Part shown: in pieces, positions 16,668-25,172 of the stretch | Layout of the letters: every line of letters begins with the position of its first letter | How positions within the stretch are numbered: position 1 is the stretch's first letter | Origin: Desulforhopalus sp. IMCC35007 | GTDB lineage: Bacteria > Desulfobacterota > Desulfobulbia > Desulfobulbales > Desulfocapsaceae | DNA: 64,000 nt | NCBI RefSeq assembly: GCF_005116575.1 | Contig: NZ_SWCN01000026.1 | Span: 1-64,000, forward strand | Reading direction: 5' to 3' | Translations under genes and position numbers: made by a program | Notes under the pieces: generated by a model | Seen by the model: the letters and a program-made list of their open reading frames with translations, nothing else | Databases searched by the model: none | What the model was told of the DNA's origin: nothing

Positions 16668-18476
16668 ATGGACAATCAAACCTACCAGGAAGAAGAGAGT
16701 CGAATCCTTATAGTTGATGATGAAGCGAGTATTCGTCTGACTTTTGAGATGTTTCTCGCCCGGGAAGGATATGGACCTATAACGACGGCTGCTACTTTTG
16801 ATGAAGCATTAGTTGCAATCAAAAACCAAGAGTTTGATCTTATCATCAGTGACATCGTTCTCGAGGAGAAAAAAGGAACGGATCTTCTTCATGCAATCAG
16901 GGAATCTGATATCAAATGCCCTGTAGTGATGGTAACTGGGTATCCAAATCTCGATACCGCCGCTGATGCCGTCCGTTACGGCGCATTTGATTACATTTCC
17001 AAACCCGTAAACAAAGAAACACTGCTGAAGTTTGTTCGACAGGCGCTGAAACACTGGCGCCTGGAAAACGAAAAGAAAAGACTTCAGCAGGAAAATGATA
17101 AATTTAAACGTTATCTTGAAACAATTTTCAGCTCGGTGCGGGATGCCATCGTCACCATAGATAATGAGATGAAAATTGTACAACTCAATGAAACTGCAAA
17201 ACAATGGCTTCTCTCTTCTTCGTCTACAAACCAGAGAGACCTAGAATCCTACCAAAGTACAATGGCAAAGGCCTGCCTGCAGGATGCAAAACAGGTATTG
17301 TCAACCGGTAAAGAAGTAAGGGAACATCAGATCGAATGTAAAATATCCGATGAAAATCTTCGAATCATTAGTCTTAATGCGGCCCCATTGAAAGACGGAT
17401 TTGATGAATTCGATGGAGTTGTCATAGTCGCAAGGGATATCACCCTCCCTGCAGCAGAAGTAGACACCAATTTCAGAAACTCTTTCCATGGCTATGTGGG
17501 GTCGAGTCCTGAAATACGAGCTATCTACAAACTCATTGAAAATGTTGGTAAAGTTGATACGGCTATTTTGGTAACCGGTGAATCCGGTACCGGCAAGGAA
17601 CTGGCAGCAGAGGCTTTGCATGCTGAAAGCTCCCGGCGAGATATGCCACTCATCAAAGTTGACTGTGGGGCGATTACCGAAGAACTCTTGGAAAGTGAGC
17701 TTTTTGGCCACAAAAAAGGGGCGTTTACTGGTGCGAACGCGGACCGCCAGGGTCGACTCATGCTTGCAGATAAGGGGACACTATTTCTTGACGAGATCGG
17801 GGACATTTCACCTCGCATGCAATTGCGTTTACTCAGGTTTCTCCAGGAAAAGACCTTCACGCCAGTTGGCCAGGATACCCCAGTCGAAGTCGATGTCAGA
17901 ATTATCGCCGCGACCAATATTGATTTTACCCAGAAAATAAAAGACGGGAGTTTCCGTGAAGATCTTTATTATCGACTCAAGGTCGTTGAAGTTAAATTAC
18001 CCCCCTTGCGTCGTTTAAAAGACTCAGTTCCTATCCTGGCCCACCACTTTCTTTCGCTTTTCCGTGAGAAACTGAAACGAAATATTCATGGCATTTCCGA
18101 CCAGGCTATGGAGAGACTTGTTCAATACTCATGGCCGGGTAACGTTCGCGAGCTTCGCCATGTTATCGAAAGAGCTTGTGTATTATGTGAGGGAACGACT
18201 ATCTCGCTCGTTCACTTTCCAGAAGAAATCCAAAACGCAATTCCAGGGACTGATCCCGCGACAGATATTCACACACTGACTCGGCAAAGCTCAACTCTTC
18301 TCCCGTATGTGAGCGAAAAAGATGAAATTATTGATATCCTGAGGCGTGCACGCGGCAATAAGGCGAAAGCATCACGCATGCTCAAAATTGATCGATCTAC
18401 TCTTTATCGTAAAATGCAGCGACTTGGAATTGTCTATGACAATGCGACACTACCCTCCACAAACAGCAACAGTTAG
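16668..18476 (+). CDS. sigma54-dependent response regulator (REC-PAS-AAA+-HTH)
   Basis: The 602-aa protein has a receiver domain (about 10-125) with D17/D18 and phospho-acceptor D62. A short coiled coil (about 125-145) and a PAS domain (about 145-260) follow. The AAA+ sigma54-interaction domain has Walker A GESGTGKE near 304-311, the sigma54 contact loop GAFTGA near 351-356, Walker B-like GTLFLDEIGD and the R-finger region. A Fis-type HTH lies at about 560-590 (AKASRMLKIDRSTLYRKMQRLGI). It must activate sigma54 promoters. A large palindrome and a good -24/-12 promoter lie immediately downstream. The extra PAS domain between REC and AAA+ is uncommon. Confidence 0.95.
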   Translation: MDNQTYQEEESRILIVDDEASIRLTFEMFLAREGYGPITTAATFDEALVAIKNQEFDLIISDIVLEEKKGTDLLHAIRESDIKCPVVMVTGYPNLDTAADAVRYGAFDYISKPVNKETLLKFVRQALKHWRLENEKKRLQQENDKFKRYLETIFSSVRDAIVTIDNEMKIVQLNETAKQWLLSSSSTNQRDLESYQSTMAKACLQDAKQVLSTGKEVREHQIECKISDENLRIISLNAAPLKDGFDEFDGVVIVARDITLPAAEVDTNFRNSFHGYVGSSPEIRAIYKLIENVGKVDTAILVTGESGTGKELAAEALHAESSRRDMPLIKVDCGAITEELLESELFGHKKGAFTGANADRQGRLMLADKGTLFLDEIGDISPRMQLRLLRFLQEKTFTPVGQDTPVEVDVRIIAATNIDFTQKIKDGSFREDLYYRLKVVEVKLPPLRRLKDSVPILAHHFLSLFREKLKRNIHGISDQAMERLVQYSWPGNVRELRHVIERACVLCEGTTISLVHFPEEIQNAIPGTDPATDIHTLTRQSSTLLPYVSEKDEIIDILRRARGNKAKASRMLKIDRSTLYRKMQRLGIVYDNATLPSTNSNS

Positions 18477-18487
18477 CATTTTAATTG

Positions 18488-18523
18488 TGTTGCAATAACG
18501 TTGCGCGCAACAGTAATGCAACA
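18488..18523. promoter_or_regulatory. 36-bp palindromic enhancer site (UAS)
   Basis: A near-perfect dyad centred at 18505/18506. The outer arms are TGTTGCA and TGCAACA and the inner core is GTTGCGCGCAAC. It begins 11 bases after the regulator stop and lies about 165-200 bp upstream of the sigma54 promoter, the normal place for an NtrC-type enhancer. Further half-sites (GCAACA at 18550-18555) follow. Confidence 0.75.
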
Positions 18524-18684
18524 TATATCACTCCACTAGCTACACTTTCGCAACACTATTTTGTCTTTTCTGTCTCCCATTCTTGCAATAGATTTCCTTT
18601 TAAATTATCTTGTTTCACCTTACACACAGTTGCCACGTTGAATACTTGTGTGCTCAGGTACGTTTAGTTTTCGATTATTATAAT

Positions 18685-18703
18685 TTGGCATGAAACGTGC
18701 TTT
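18685..18703 (+). promoter_or_regulatory. sigma54 promoter of the small-protein operon
   Basis: TTGGCATGAAACGTGCTTT has GG at 18687-18688 and GC at 18699-18700 separated by exactly 10 bases, with TGGC at -24 and TGCT at -12, close to the TGGCACG-N4-TTGCW consensus. It lies about 55 bases before the first small gene. Confidence 0.8.
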
Positions 18704-18757
18704 AGAACTGGTATATCCACTAAAAATTAAAGAAACAGCCCACAAATAGGAGAAACA

Positions 18758-18964
18758 ATGAAAAATGCAACCGCAATAACCAGAGACAAAAGTGTAGCCC
18801 TTGATACCGTCAGTATTGGAAATGGTCAAATAGGTGTTGGTGTGATCGGTGTTGCATCGGTACTCATTGGCTGCTGGGCAGTTGTTAGTCTAATTGCCGG
18901 TATGGTCACCAGTGGCGGCCCAGCCGAACTTTTAAGTAATTTATTCAAAGCAATTACAGGCTAA
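18758..18964 (+). CDS. small single-TM membrane protein (68 aa), paralogue of next gene
   Basis: A 68-residue protein. It has a hydrophilic N-terminus of about 23 residues (MKNATAITRDKSVALDTVSI), one long hydrophobic helix (about 26-50, IGVGVIGVASVLIGCWAVVSLIAG), and a conserved tail SGGPAELLSNLFKAITG that looks amphipathic. A good RBS (TAGGAG) precedes the ATG, and a sigma54 promoter is placed correctly upstream. The next gene encodes a related protein. I do not know the family function. Small TM proteins of this kind are often subunits or regulators of larger membrane complexes, and the downstream FtsH-like protease or the NrfD module are candidate partners (inference). Confidence 0.8.
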   Translation: MKNATAITRDKSVALDTVSIGNGQIGVGVIGVASVLIGCWAVVSLIAGMVTSGGPAELLSNLFKAITG

Positions 18965-19017
18965 GTCTACACTCGCCCGGATCTCCCAAAAAATACAAAT
19001 AAAAAGAGGTATCTAAA

Positions 19018-19245
19018 GTGGAAAGAAAAGCAATTGCCAGAGAAATGTCGGTTTCTAAAACTACGGTCCATGAAGTAGAACAAACCAGTAGTGAACTTCA
19101 CAAGGTTGGGATGTATGTTTCAGGTGCCTGTGCTGCAATGATTGGGGTTTGGGGTCTTGTCTGTTTATCCAGTGCTTTTATTTCCACCGGTGGCCCTATT
19201 GAACTATTGAAAAGTCTGTTTGGCGCTACGTTTGGCACTATGTAA
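19018..19245 (+). CDS. small single-TM membrane protein (75 aa), paralogue of previous gene
   Basis: A 75-residue protein aligned with its neighbour along its whole length. It has a charged N-terminus of about 28 residues, a hydrophobic helix (about 31-55, VGMYVSGACAAMIGVWGLVCLSSAF) and the shared tail motif S(G/T)GGP-x-ELL-x-x-LF. RBS AGAGGTATCTAAA precedes the start, here read as GTG at 19018. It is cotranscribed with the 68-aa gene (53-base gap) and ends at a strong terminator, so the pair forms its own sigma54 transcript. Function unknown. Confidence 0.78.
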   Translation: MERKAIAREMSVSKTTVHEVEQTSSELHKVGMYVSGACAAMIGVWGLVCLSSAFISTGGPIELLKSLFGATFGTM

Positions 19246-19273
19246 ATTTTCTGTTTTATAGGGTATTATATAA

Positions 19274-19308
19274 ACTCACGACAAATTCGTATTGTCGTGA
19301 GTTTTTTT
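19274..19308 (+). terminator. terminator of the small-protein operon
   Basis: ACTCACGACAA (19274-19284) pairs with TTGTCGTGAGT (19292-19302) around a 7-nt loop and runs into TTTTTTT. Confidence 0.9.
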
Positions 19309-19719
19309 CGGCTGGAGAGACTCGCCCCTCTCTGGCTTTTATTCTATCAAAGGCTTTCCTGGAGAATAACCTGAATAGAAGTTGTAACCTCACAACTTTC
19401 TTATCTTTTTATTTCTTATATGATGCAAGAAAATCATCACATGGTCGTAATGCCTTAGTTCTTTACCCGAAAAGGCTGTCATAATAAGGCTGGAAAAAGA
19501 GAAGTGGCTTCAAAATTAGAAACTCAATTCTACCAGCAGACAGCAAACCAAGAGAGGCCTTCGAGACGCTTATCCCGGCCAGCTTTTCGCTGAGTGGGTT
19601 TGGTCGAAGGGTGGTTTAAAACACGGCTGTTGTAAAACGCTGCTCGTTCCAAATGAGCTTTGAGGTCAATACTCAAGTAGGTTAATAAATGGAACTTAAT
19701 GGGATTATTTAACAATTAG
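19309..19719. other. intergenic region upstream of ftsH-like gene
   Basis: 411 bases with no gene. It has a long-armed inverted repeat (CCTTCGA near 19558 with TCGAAGG near 19605). No sigma54 site with correct 10-base spacing was found. It presumably holds the promoter for the protease gene. Confidence 0.4.
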
Positions 19720-21588
19720 ATGTCAATTTTACTCCGCAATCTCATACTGTTTTTTCTTTTTACCATACTGCTCATTCTCGGTTATGGAATTTGGAATGTA
19801 GAACACACCTTCCGGACAGTAAACTACAGTGAATTTCGCTATTGTCTAACACATCACAATCTTGCGACAATAACTTTTATCGGCAATAGAGTTATCGTGC
19901 AACATGCTGATGGGGACAGTTATGAGACAACTGTACCTGATCCTGAAAAACTCATTTCCGAGCTTCAAGAAAAAGATATCCAGATCATTTTCAAAAAAGA
20001 CCGCTCGGATCAAATTTTTCAGACCATCGCCCTCATCTATATTATTTTACTTTCCCTTACAGTTGTTCTTTCCCTGATCAAGAAAAAAAAGAGCGAGGAT
20101 GACAACAAGTTTGCATCGGATAAAATCATTTTGCCAGACGGTCCCCACAAAGCAATCACATTTGATGATGTTGCTGGGGTGCCTGAAGCCCTTGAAGAAT
20201 TACAAGAAATTGTCAGTTTTTTGAAAGATCCTGATCAGTATAGCCAGATAGGAGCAGTCAGTCCTAAGGGGATATTGCTCCAAGGCCCTCCCGGCACTGG
20301 CAAAACATTGCTCGCAAGAGCAATAGCCGGGGAGGCAAAAGTTCCGTTTTACAGTTTTAGTGGCTCCGACTTTGTAGAGATGTTTGTAGGTGTTGGCGCT
20401 TCAAGAGTAAGAGATATTTTCAAAGACGCCAAAGCCAAAGCGCCATGTATTATCTTTATTGATGAAATCGACGCTGTTGGCGGAAGAAGAGCAGGAGGGG
20501 ATACGGCCAGTGGACAAGACGAAAGAAGTCAGACACTTAATGCCCTGCTTGTTGAAATGGATGGTTTCAGCACCTCTGATACAATTATTGTTTTAGCTGC
20601 AACGAATAGACCTGATATTCTGGACCCGGCTTTAAGGCGCCCGGGGCGGTTTGATCGGCAAGTTAATATACTACCACCCGACACAAAGGGAAGAGAGAAG
20701 ATTCTTCAAGTTCATGGTGCCAAAGTAGCTCTTGCACCAGATTTTAATATGGCAAAAATTGCCAGTATGGTTCCTGGTTTTACAGGTGCAGAGCTTGCTA
20801 ATCTTGTCAACGAGGCCGCTCTTCTGGCCGCCAGGGACAAAAAGAATTACGTTGATTATATTGATTTTGAGCATGCCCGTGATCGTATCATGATGGGGGT
20901 TGAGCGAAAAGGTATGATCATCTCCGAAAGCGACCGGGAAGTGCTTGCCTATCATGAAGCAGGTCATGCCATACTGGCTAAGTTATTACCGAACTCTGAC
21001 CCCATCCATAAAATAACCATTATCCCTCGAGGACTGGCCCTAGGGCAGACGCAGCAGCTCGCGGTGAGTGATAGAAACAGTTATTGTTACAAGTATCTCA
21101 AGAGCAGAATTACCATCCTCATGGGAGGAAGAGCCGCGGAAGAATTGGCTTTTCAAGAGCGAACAACCGGCGCCCAGGGTGATATAGCCCAGGCAACTGA
21201 ACTCGCGACCAATATGATTTGCAAGTGGGGAATGAGTGATGCAGTTGGACCTCAAGCCATGATCGTCGATAACGCCGGTTTTCTTGGTGGTGGCGCCAGA
21301 CGAATGGAAATGAGCGATAAAACCTCGGAGACTATCGACAAAGAAATAAAAGAGCTCCTTGAAACCTGTAGCCAGGAAGCGACATCAATCCTTCAAGAGA
21401 AATACTACCTTCTCAAACGACTGGCTGCTATCCTACTTGAGGTCGAAACTCTCGATGAGGAAGATTTAGAGATCATAATAACCCGCCATTGTACGAACGA
21501 GATTCAAGCAGACACTGTTGATATACATCAATGCAAAACCTGTCCTGCGGCTGACAAGTGTATTCACTCAAAACTAAAAAAGGGATAA
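19720..21588 (+). CDS. FtsH-like membrane AAA+ zinc protease with Cys-rich tail
   Basis: The 622-aa protein has TM1 (about 5-25), a periplasmic domain of about 85 residues with the FtsH start NYSEFRYCL, and TM2 (about 107-123). The AAA+ domain has Walker A GPPGTGKT near 189-196, pore loop [13 protein letters not shown], Walker [12 protein letters not shown] and [24 protein letters not shown]. The M41 protease site is HEAGH near 412. All catalytic motifs are intact. The C-terminus differs from housekeeping FtsH and ends in a Cys motif, [11 protein letters not shown]. It is a likely second, specialised FtsH. It is followed after only 3 bases by a membrane pseudo-kinase and lies in a sigma54/two-component locus, so it may degrade the small membrane proteins or a redox subunit (inference). 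Confidence 0.9.
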   Translation: MSILLRNLILFFLFTILLILGYGIWNVEHTFRTVNYSEFRYCLTHHNLATITFIGNRVIVQHADGDSYETTVPDPEKLISELQEKDIQIIFKKDRSDQIFQTIALIYIILLSLTVVLSLIKKKKSEDDNKFASDKIILPDGPHKAITFDDVAGVPEALEELQEIVSFLKDPDQYSQIGAVSPKGILLQGPPGTGKTLLARAIAGEAKVPFYSFSGSDFVEMFVGVGASRVRDIFKDAKAKAPCIIFIDEIDAVGGRRAGGDTASGQDERSQTLNALLVEMDGFSTSDTIIVLAATNRPDILDPALRRPGRFDRQVNILPPDTKGREKILQVHGAKVALAPDFNMAKIASMVPGFTGAELANLVNEAALLAARDKKNYVDYIDFEHARDRIMMGVERKGMIISESDREVLAYHEAGHAILAKLLPNSDPIHKITIIPRGLALGQTQQLAVSDRNSYCYKYLKSRITILMGGRAAEELAFQERTTGAQGDIAQATELATNMICKWGMSDAVGPQAMIVDNAGFLGGGARRMEMSDKTSETIDKEIKELLETCSQEATSILQEKYYLLKRLAAILLEVETLDEEDLEIIITRHCTNEIQADTVDIHQCKTCPAADKCIHSKLKKG

Positions 21589-21591
21589 TCC

Positions 21592-22497
21592 ATGCGGTCC
21601 TTAAAAAAAATGGGTTACATATCTTTTGCAGGTGTTGCTTCCCTACTTATTTTAGTTATCATCTTCAGTATCCGCCAATACCAGCTCACCGAAAGATATA
21701 GTGCAATCAGCACTCAAAGTGAGGAAATGCTTTTTCAGTTCTCCACAATTCGTGAACAGATAACGACCTCTCTGATTGAAAAAGACTGGGAGCAGATTAT
21801 CAGTACGGCAAACCAGCTTAAGGTTCTAAATTCGTCGCTCACAAGGCTCCAGGAAAACACACTTATTCCCGGTGAGTATCGACTTGACATGGCAAAACAG
21901 TTTGACCTTTCGGGCTTGGCCATCGCATCAAAAGCAATTCTATCCAGTAAAGACAAAACGGCCCACAGTCTCAATCTGCAAAATAAAATGCGCATACTTG
22001 CAGAGTATTTGATGCAATTTGACAGAATCATTGTCAGTCAGATGCGAGCAAAGGTTGTGCAATTTCAAACAGTAATGATCGGTGCTCTTGCCGCGGTCAT
22101 TTGTCTCATTAGCTTTTCACTGCTCTTTCTCTATAAAAAAACAATGGTGCCTTTGCTCCATATTATTCGACAAACTGAAGACCCTGCTGTGCTCGCCAGT
22201 GGTATCAGCTACAACAATGATGCCTGTTCCGAAATAGCCATGTTTATAGACGCAGTAAATGATCTCCTTGAAAGAAATGGCAGTCGCTCAGCTGTGAATG
22301 GCAATCAACAACCTCGCAACGAACAACTTGCTGCCATTATCAATGAAAGTAATAATTTATCGAACGGTATCATTAACTATGCTCAATTATTAGCTGATTC
22401 ATATCGGGAAGCGGGAATTGGCAAGGAAGAAACGAAAATTCTGCAAAATATCATTCATGCTGCCGAACGTGTTGCTCAGCTCAATAAAGAAATTTAA
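21592..22497 (+). CDS. membrane sensor with degenerate DHp (pseudo-histidine kinase, no ATPase domain)
   Basis: The protein has 301 aa. TM1 is near 9-27, then a helical periplasmic sensor of about 130 residues, TM2 near 158-180, and a HAMP-like linker. The final 55 residues align with the DHp helices of the kinase at 15470: NESNNLSNGIINYAQLL against HEVNNPITGIINFAQLL. The phospho-accepting His is Asn here (N251). The protein ends after the second DHp helix and has no HATPase. Downstream frames show no broken ATPase remnant, so this looks like a designed form and not a recent truncation. It probably gives membrane sensing to the cytosolic kinase by forming a mixed DHp bundle. Cotranscribed with the FtsH-like gene. 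Confidence 0.8.
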   Translation: MRSLKKMGYISFAGVASLLILVIIFSIRQYQLTERYSAISTQSEEMLFQFSTIREQITTSLIEKDWEQIISTANQLKVLNSSLTRLQENTLIPGEYRLDMAKQFDLSGLAIASKAILSSKDKTAHSLNLQNKMRILAEYLMQFDRIIVSQMRAKVVQFQTVMIGALAAVICLISFSLLFLYKKTMVPLLHIIRQTEDPAVLASGISYNNDACSEIAMFIDAVNDLLERNGSRSAVNGNQQPRNEQLAAIINESNNLSNGIINYAQLLADSYREAGIGKEETKILQNIIHAAERVAQLNKEI

Positions 22498-22923
22498 CAC
22501 CTGAAGTTTGCAATTGATGAGTCGGATTCTACGCTGACCTGCCGAATATGCGAGACAGCAAAGCTGAAAACGTATACATAATTCAACCGTCAATCACAAA
22601 GCTTATTCGCTGGAATTATCAATTCCTGAGGGTAGCAAAGAACAGAACACTTGTACTCATGCAGTGATGCGTTTATAAAGTGTTTTTTATGAATGCAACA
22701 TGTCGTTTTACGATGACAAATCATTTGATCTGTATTTTGTGAATGCAAGATTGAGATAACACTCTTAGAGGGCATTATACATACTCCCGGCTTTCTAATA
22801 GTTTATGGAATTAGAACGGTTACATAGAGCTATAACAAACCCAAAATGGCTGATTAGGAGCTTGTCTGAGAAGCTCTACAAATACTTTGTTTTATTCTGA
22901 TTAATTTCTACCGGAGCACCACT
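22498..22923. promoter_or_regulatory. regulatory region upstream of the cytochrome module
   Basis: 426 bases with no gene. It holds AATGCAACA at 22692-22700, identical to the right end of the 36-bp palindrome, a second GAATGCAA at 22741-22748, and a sigma54-like promoter at 22847-22864. Confidence 0.55.
22847..22864 (+). promoter_or_regulatory. candidate sigma54 promoter of cytochrome c/NrfD/FeS operon
   Basis: TGGCTGATTAGGAGCTTG has GG and GC separated by 10 bases and TGGC at -24. The -12 box (AGCTT) is weaker than consensus. It lies about 60 bases before the cytochrome gene and about 150 bases after the AATGCAACA half-site. Confidence 0.55.
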
Positions 22924-23622
22924 ATGACCCAAAGCACTTTATTGAAAAAATGTTTCTTGATCTTTTCAGCATATCTCCTTCTTGTTGGTAATGGGTTGGC
23001 CGATGAGAGTTACGATGCTGACACCTATGGTCCTGAAGCACCAATTGTCTGGAAAGAACCCGCCATGGCCACCTTTGACCATAAAATTCATACTATGGAA
23101 GCCGGACTTGAATGTGCCGACTGCCATGATGACATTTTTGCAATGGAATCCAAAGCCGATTCACAGCGCGAAACCTTCACCATGAAAGCAATGGCCGAAG
23201 GGCAAACCTGCGGGGCGTGTCATAACGGCAGCGATGCATTTGATTCTGCCGGCCAATGTGGTTCGTGTCACTTTGCTCCCACTGAAAAAATCATTTTTAC
23301 ACAACCGGTAAAATCAGTCGTTTTTGATCACTCGATTCATGTAGGAAAGGGTGAACTTTCCTGTGAATCTTGTCATAAAGAAGTTTTCACTATGAAACAG
23401 GGTGGCGTTGAAGATCAGAAACCCTTTATTTCTGACAATCCTGCTGAAAAGAGACAATACCTCACAGACCTTCATAAAAGATACTGTGGTACCTGCCATG
23501 ATTCATCACAAGCCTTCGGGTACCTTACTCGGTGTACTGTTTGCCATATCGGAGTAAAAGGAGCAGTGGAACTGGCAGAGGAAGAAACAACAATAGATGC
23601 CCCTAAAAAGAGCAACCACTAA
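22924..23622 (+). CDS. hexahaem cytochrome c (two c7-type trihaem domains)
   Basis: A 232-aa protein with a Sec signal peptide (about 1-26, ending NGLADES). Six CxxCH sites follow: CADCH, CGACH, CGSCH, CESCH, CGTCH and CTVCH. They fall into two repeats of about 90 residues, each starting with an F-D-H-x-I-H motif that supplies axial His ligands. Each repeat resembles the single trihaem protein at 27358-27777, so this gene is an internal duplication of that fold. It should be a periplasmic electron carrier docked to the FeS/NrfD complex encoded next, comparable in role to DsrJ beside DsrOP. First gene of a three-gene operon with a sigma54-like promoter. Confidence 0.9.
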   Translation: MTQSTLLKKCFLIFSAYLLLVGNGLADESYDADTYGPEAPIVWKEPAMATFDHKIHTMEAGLECADCHDDIFAMESKADSQRETFTMKAMAEGQTCGACHNGSDAFDSAGQCGSCHFAPTEKIIFTQPVKSVVFDHSIHVGKGELSCESCHKEVFTMKQGGVEDQKPFISDNPAEKRQYLTDLHKRYCGTCHDSSQAFGYLTRCTVCHIGVKGAVELAEEETTIDAPKKSNH

Positions 23623-23716
23623 GCTGCATCCCGGTATCTTTCCAATGTAGTGGAATCAACGGGATCTATCTTATTTCCATTTTATCGAGTGATAAATATA
23701 ATCAAGAGAGGAAAAA

Positions 23717-25024
23717 ATGACCGCCAGAATTGTTAACATTTCAAAAAGATGGGGATTTCATGGCCTTACAGCCTTGAAAGATGCAAGCCCCGGCTACAAA
23801 ATCATAATGGGTTTTTTTCTCCTTATGACCATGGCTGGACTCGCATTTGGGCTGCATGCATTATACGTGGGATATCACCATGTCTATGGGGTAACCCGGG
23901 AAATTTCTTGGGGGCTCCTCATTGCGGTGTACATATTTTGTGTCGTTACCTCAACGGGCCTCTGTATTATTTCTTCCATAGGCCACGTTTTTGGCGGGGA
24001 AGCATTTATGCCCATAGCTAAACGTGCGGTCTTCATGTCGATCATCTTTATGTTTGGTGGGTTTTGCATCATTTTCTTTGACATTGAGAACCCTTTCAGA
24101 ATGGCTATCTGGAATGTTTTCTCTCCAAATTTTGTGTCCAACATGTGGTGGATGGGAACTCTGTATGGTGCATATCTGCTCTTCATGATCATTGAATACT
24201 ACTTTTTACTCGAGCAAAACCATACACTCTCAAGGCTGATGGGCTTCTTTGGTTTAGTTGTCGGAGTTGCAGCACATAGTAATCTTGGAGCTGTCTTTGG
24301 AATGCTCCATGGTCGTCCATTCTGGTATGGCCCTTACCTCCCCATCTATTTTATTTTCTCTGCCGCAATGTCAGGCGGTTGCGCTATTCTTTTTTTCACG
24401 ACGCTGGGTTGGAAAATCAATCCCGAAATCATGAACCAACGTATGGAGCGCGCCGTTAAAGCAGTAACTCAAGTCACGATCTTCCTTATCTCCGTAATTA
24501 TCTTCTTCACTATCTGGAAAATTTTAACAGGAATGGTCTCAGAAGGTAAAGAATTGATAATTATGTCGCTCTTAACAGGCGATTATGCAGTCAATTTTTG
24601 GCTATTTGAAGTTTTTCTCGGCATGTTTTTACCTCTTTATCTACTGATCCGTTCCAGGGGAAATAATTTTAATTTGATCTTAGTGGCAACAGGGCTCATG
24701 ATGATAGGTATCTTTTACATGCGCTATGATATCGTCATTCCGGGCCAGATGGAGTCTGTGTACCACTCACTTGGTGTTGTTGAAGCTTCTGATCTACTGA
24801 GCTACACTCCGAGCCTGCATGAAATCATGGCCTCACTGTTTGGCATCGGCTTTATTGCCCTTACCTACTTTGCTGGAGAAAAAATGCTCAACGGCCATCA
24901 ACTTGAAAAACATGAGATTGTCCCTGAGGGCGGCTATATCTGCCCTGGTTGTGGTGCTATCCACTTTATGGAAGAAGGTGAAACGGAAGAAGATGCCATG
25001 AAACGTCACCATAGAATTTGGTGA
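23717..25024 (+). CDS. NrfD/PsrC-type membrane quinone-interacting subunit with CxxC tail
   Basis: A 435-aa polytopic protein with about 10 TM helices and no haem motifs, of the NrfD/PsrC/DsrP/HybB family that binds menaquinol and passes electrons to a FeS partner. Recognisable conserved parts are EISWGLLIAVYIFCVVTSTGL, the WWMGTLYGAYLLFMIIEYYF region and HSNLGAVFGMLHGRPFWYG near 190-208. The C-terminus adds a soluble tail with ICPGCGAIHF, a single CxxC knuckle like half a rubredoxin, absent from the paralogue at 26140. It is placed between cytochrome and FeS genes. Confidence 0.9.
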   Translation: MTARIVNISKRWGFHGLTALKDASPGYKIIMGFFLLMTMAGLAFGLHALYVGYHHVYGVTREISWGLLIAVYIFCVVTSTGLCIISSIGHVFGGEAFMPIAKRAVFMSIIFMFGGFCIIFFDIENPFRMAIWNVFSPNFVSNMWWMGTLYGAYLLFMIIEYYFLLEQNHTLSRLMGFFGLVVGVAAHSNLGAVFGMLHGRPFWYGPYLPIYFIFSAAMSGGCAILFFTTLGWKINPEIMNQRMERAVKAVTQVTIFLISVIIFFTIWKILTGMVSEGKELIIMSLLTGDYAVNFWLFEVFLGMFLPLYLLIRSRGNNFNLILVATGLMMIGIFYMRYDIVIPGQMESVYHSLGVVEASDLLSYTPSLHEIMASLFGIGFIALTYFAGEKMLNGHQLEKHEIVPEGGYICPGCGAIHFMEEGETEEDAMKRHHRIW

Positions 25025-25172
25025 TACCCTGAGTAACTCTCCTGTCATACTGGTTCATCCCGATAAACGGGAGATAAGCATAGACTTCGAAAAAATTTAT
25101 AAGGCACTAAGAACCAGGAACAGAGACAGTATCACCACCAAACTGAATGAATAGGTAAAAGGATAAGATATC
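25025..25172 (+). other. spacer with open frame lacking a standard start
   Basis: Between the NrfD and FeS genes a frame runs about 40 codons to TAG at 25152-25154 with protein-like composition (SPVILVHPDKREISIDFEK...). It offers only CTG or ATA near its beginning. It may be a remnant, a non-AUG small gene or chance. Confidence 0.25.

Noticed and set aside
19600-19640. Sigma54 promoter upstream of the ftsH-like gene
   Set aside because: GG and GC are 11 bases apart in the best candidate, while functional sites need 10.
22498-22600. Lost HATPase domain downstream of the pseudo-kinase
   Set aside because: No N, G1 or G2 box-like sequence in any frame after the stop, so no evidence for a recent frameshift.
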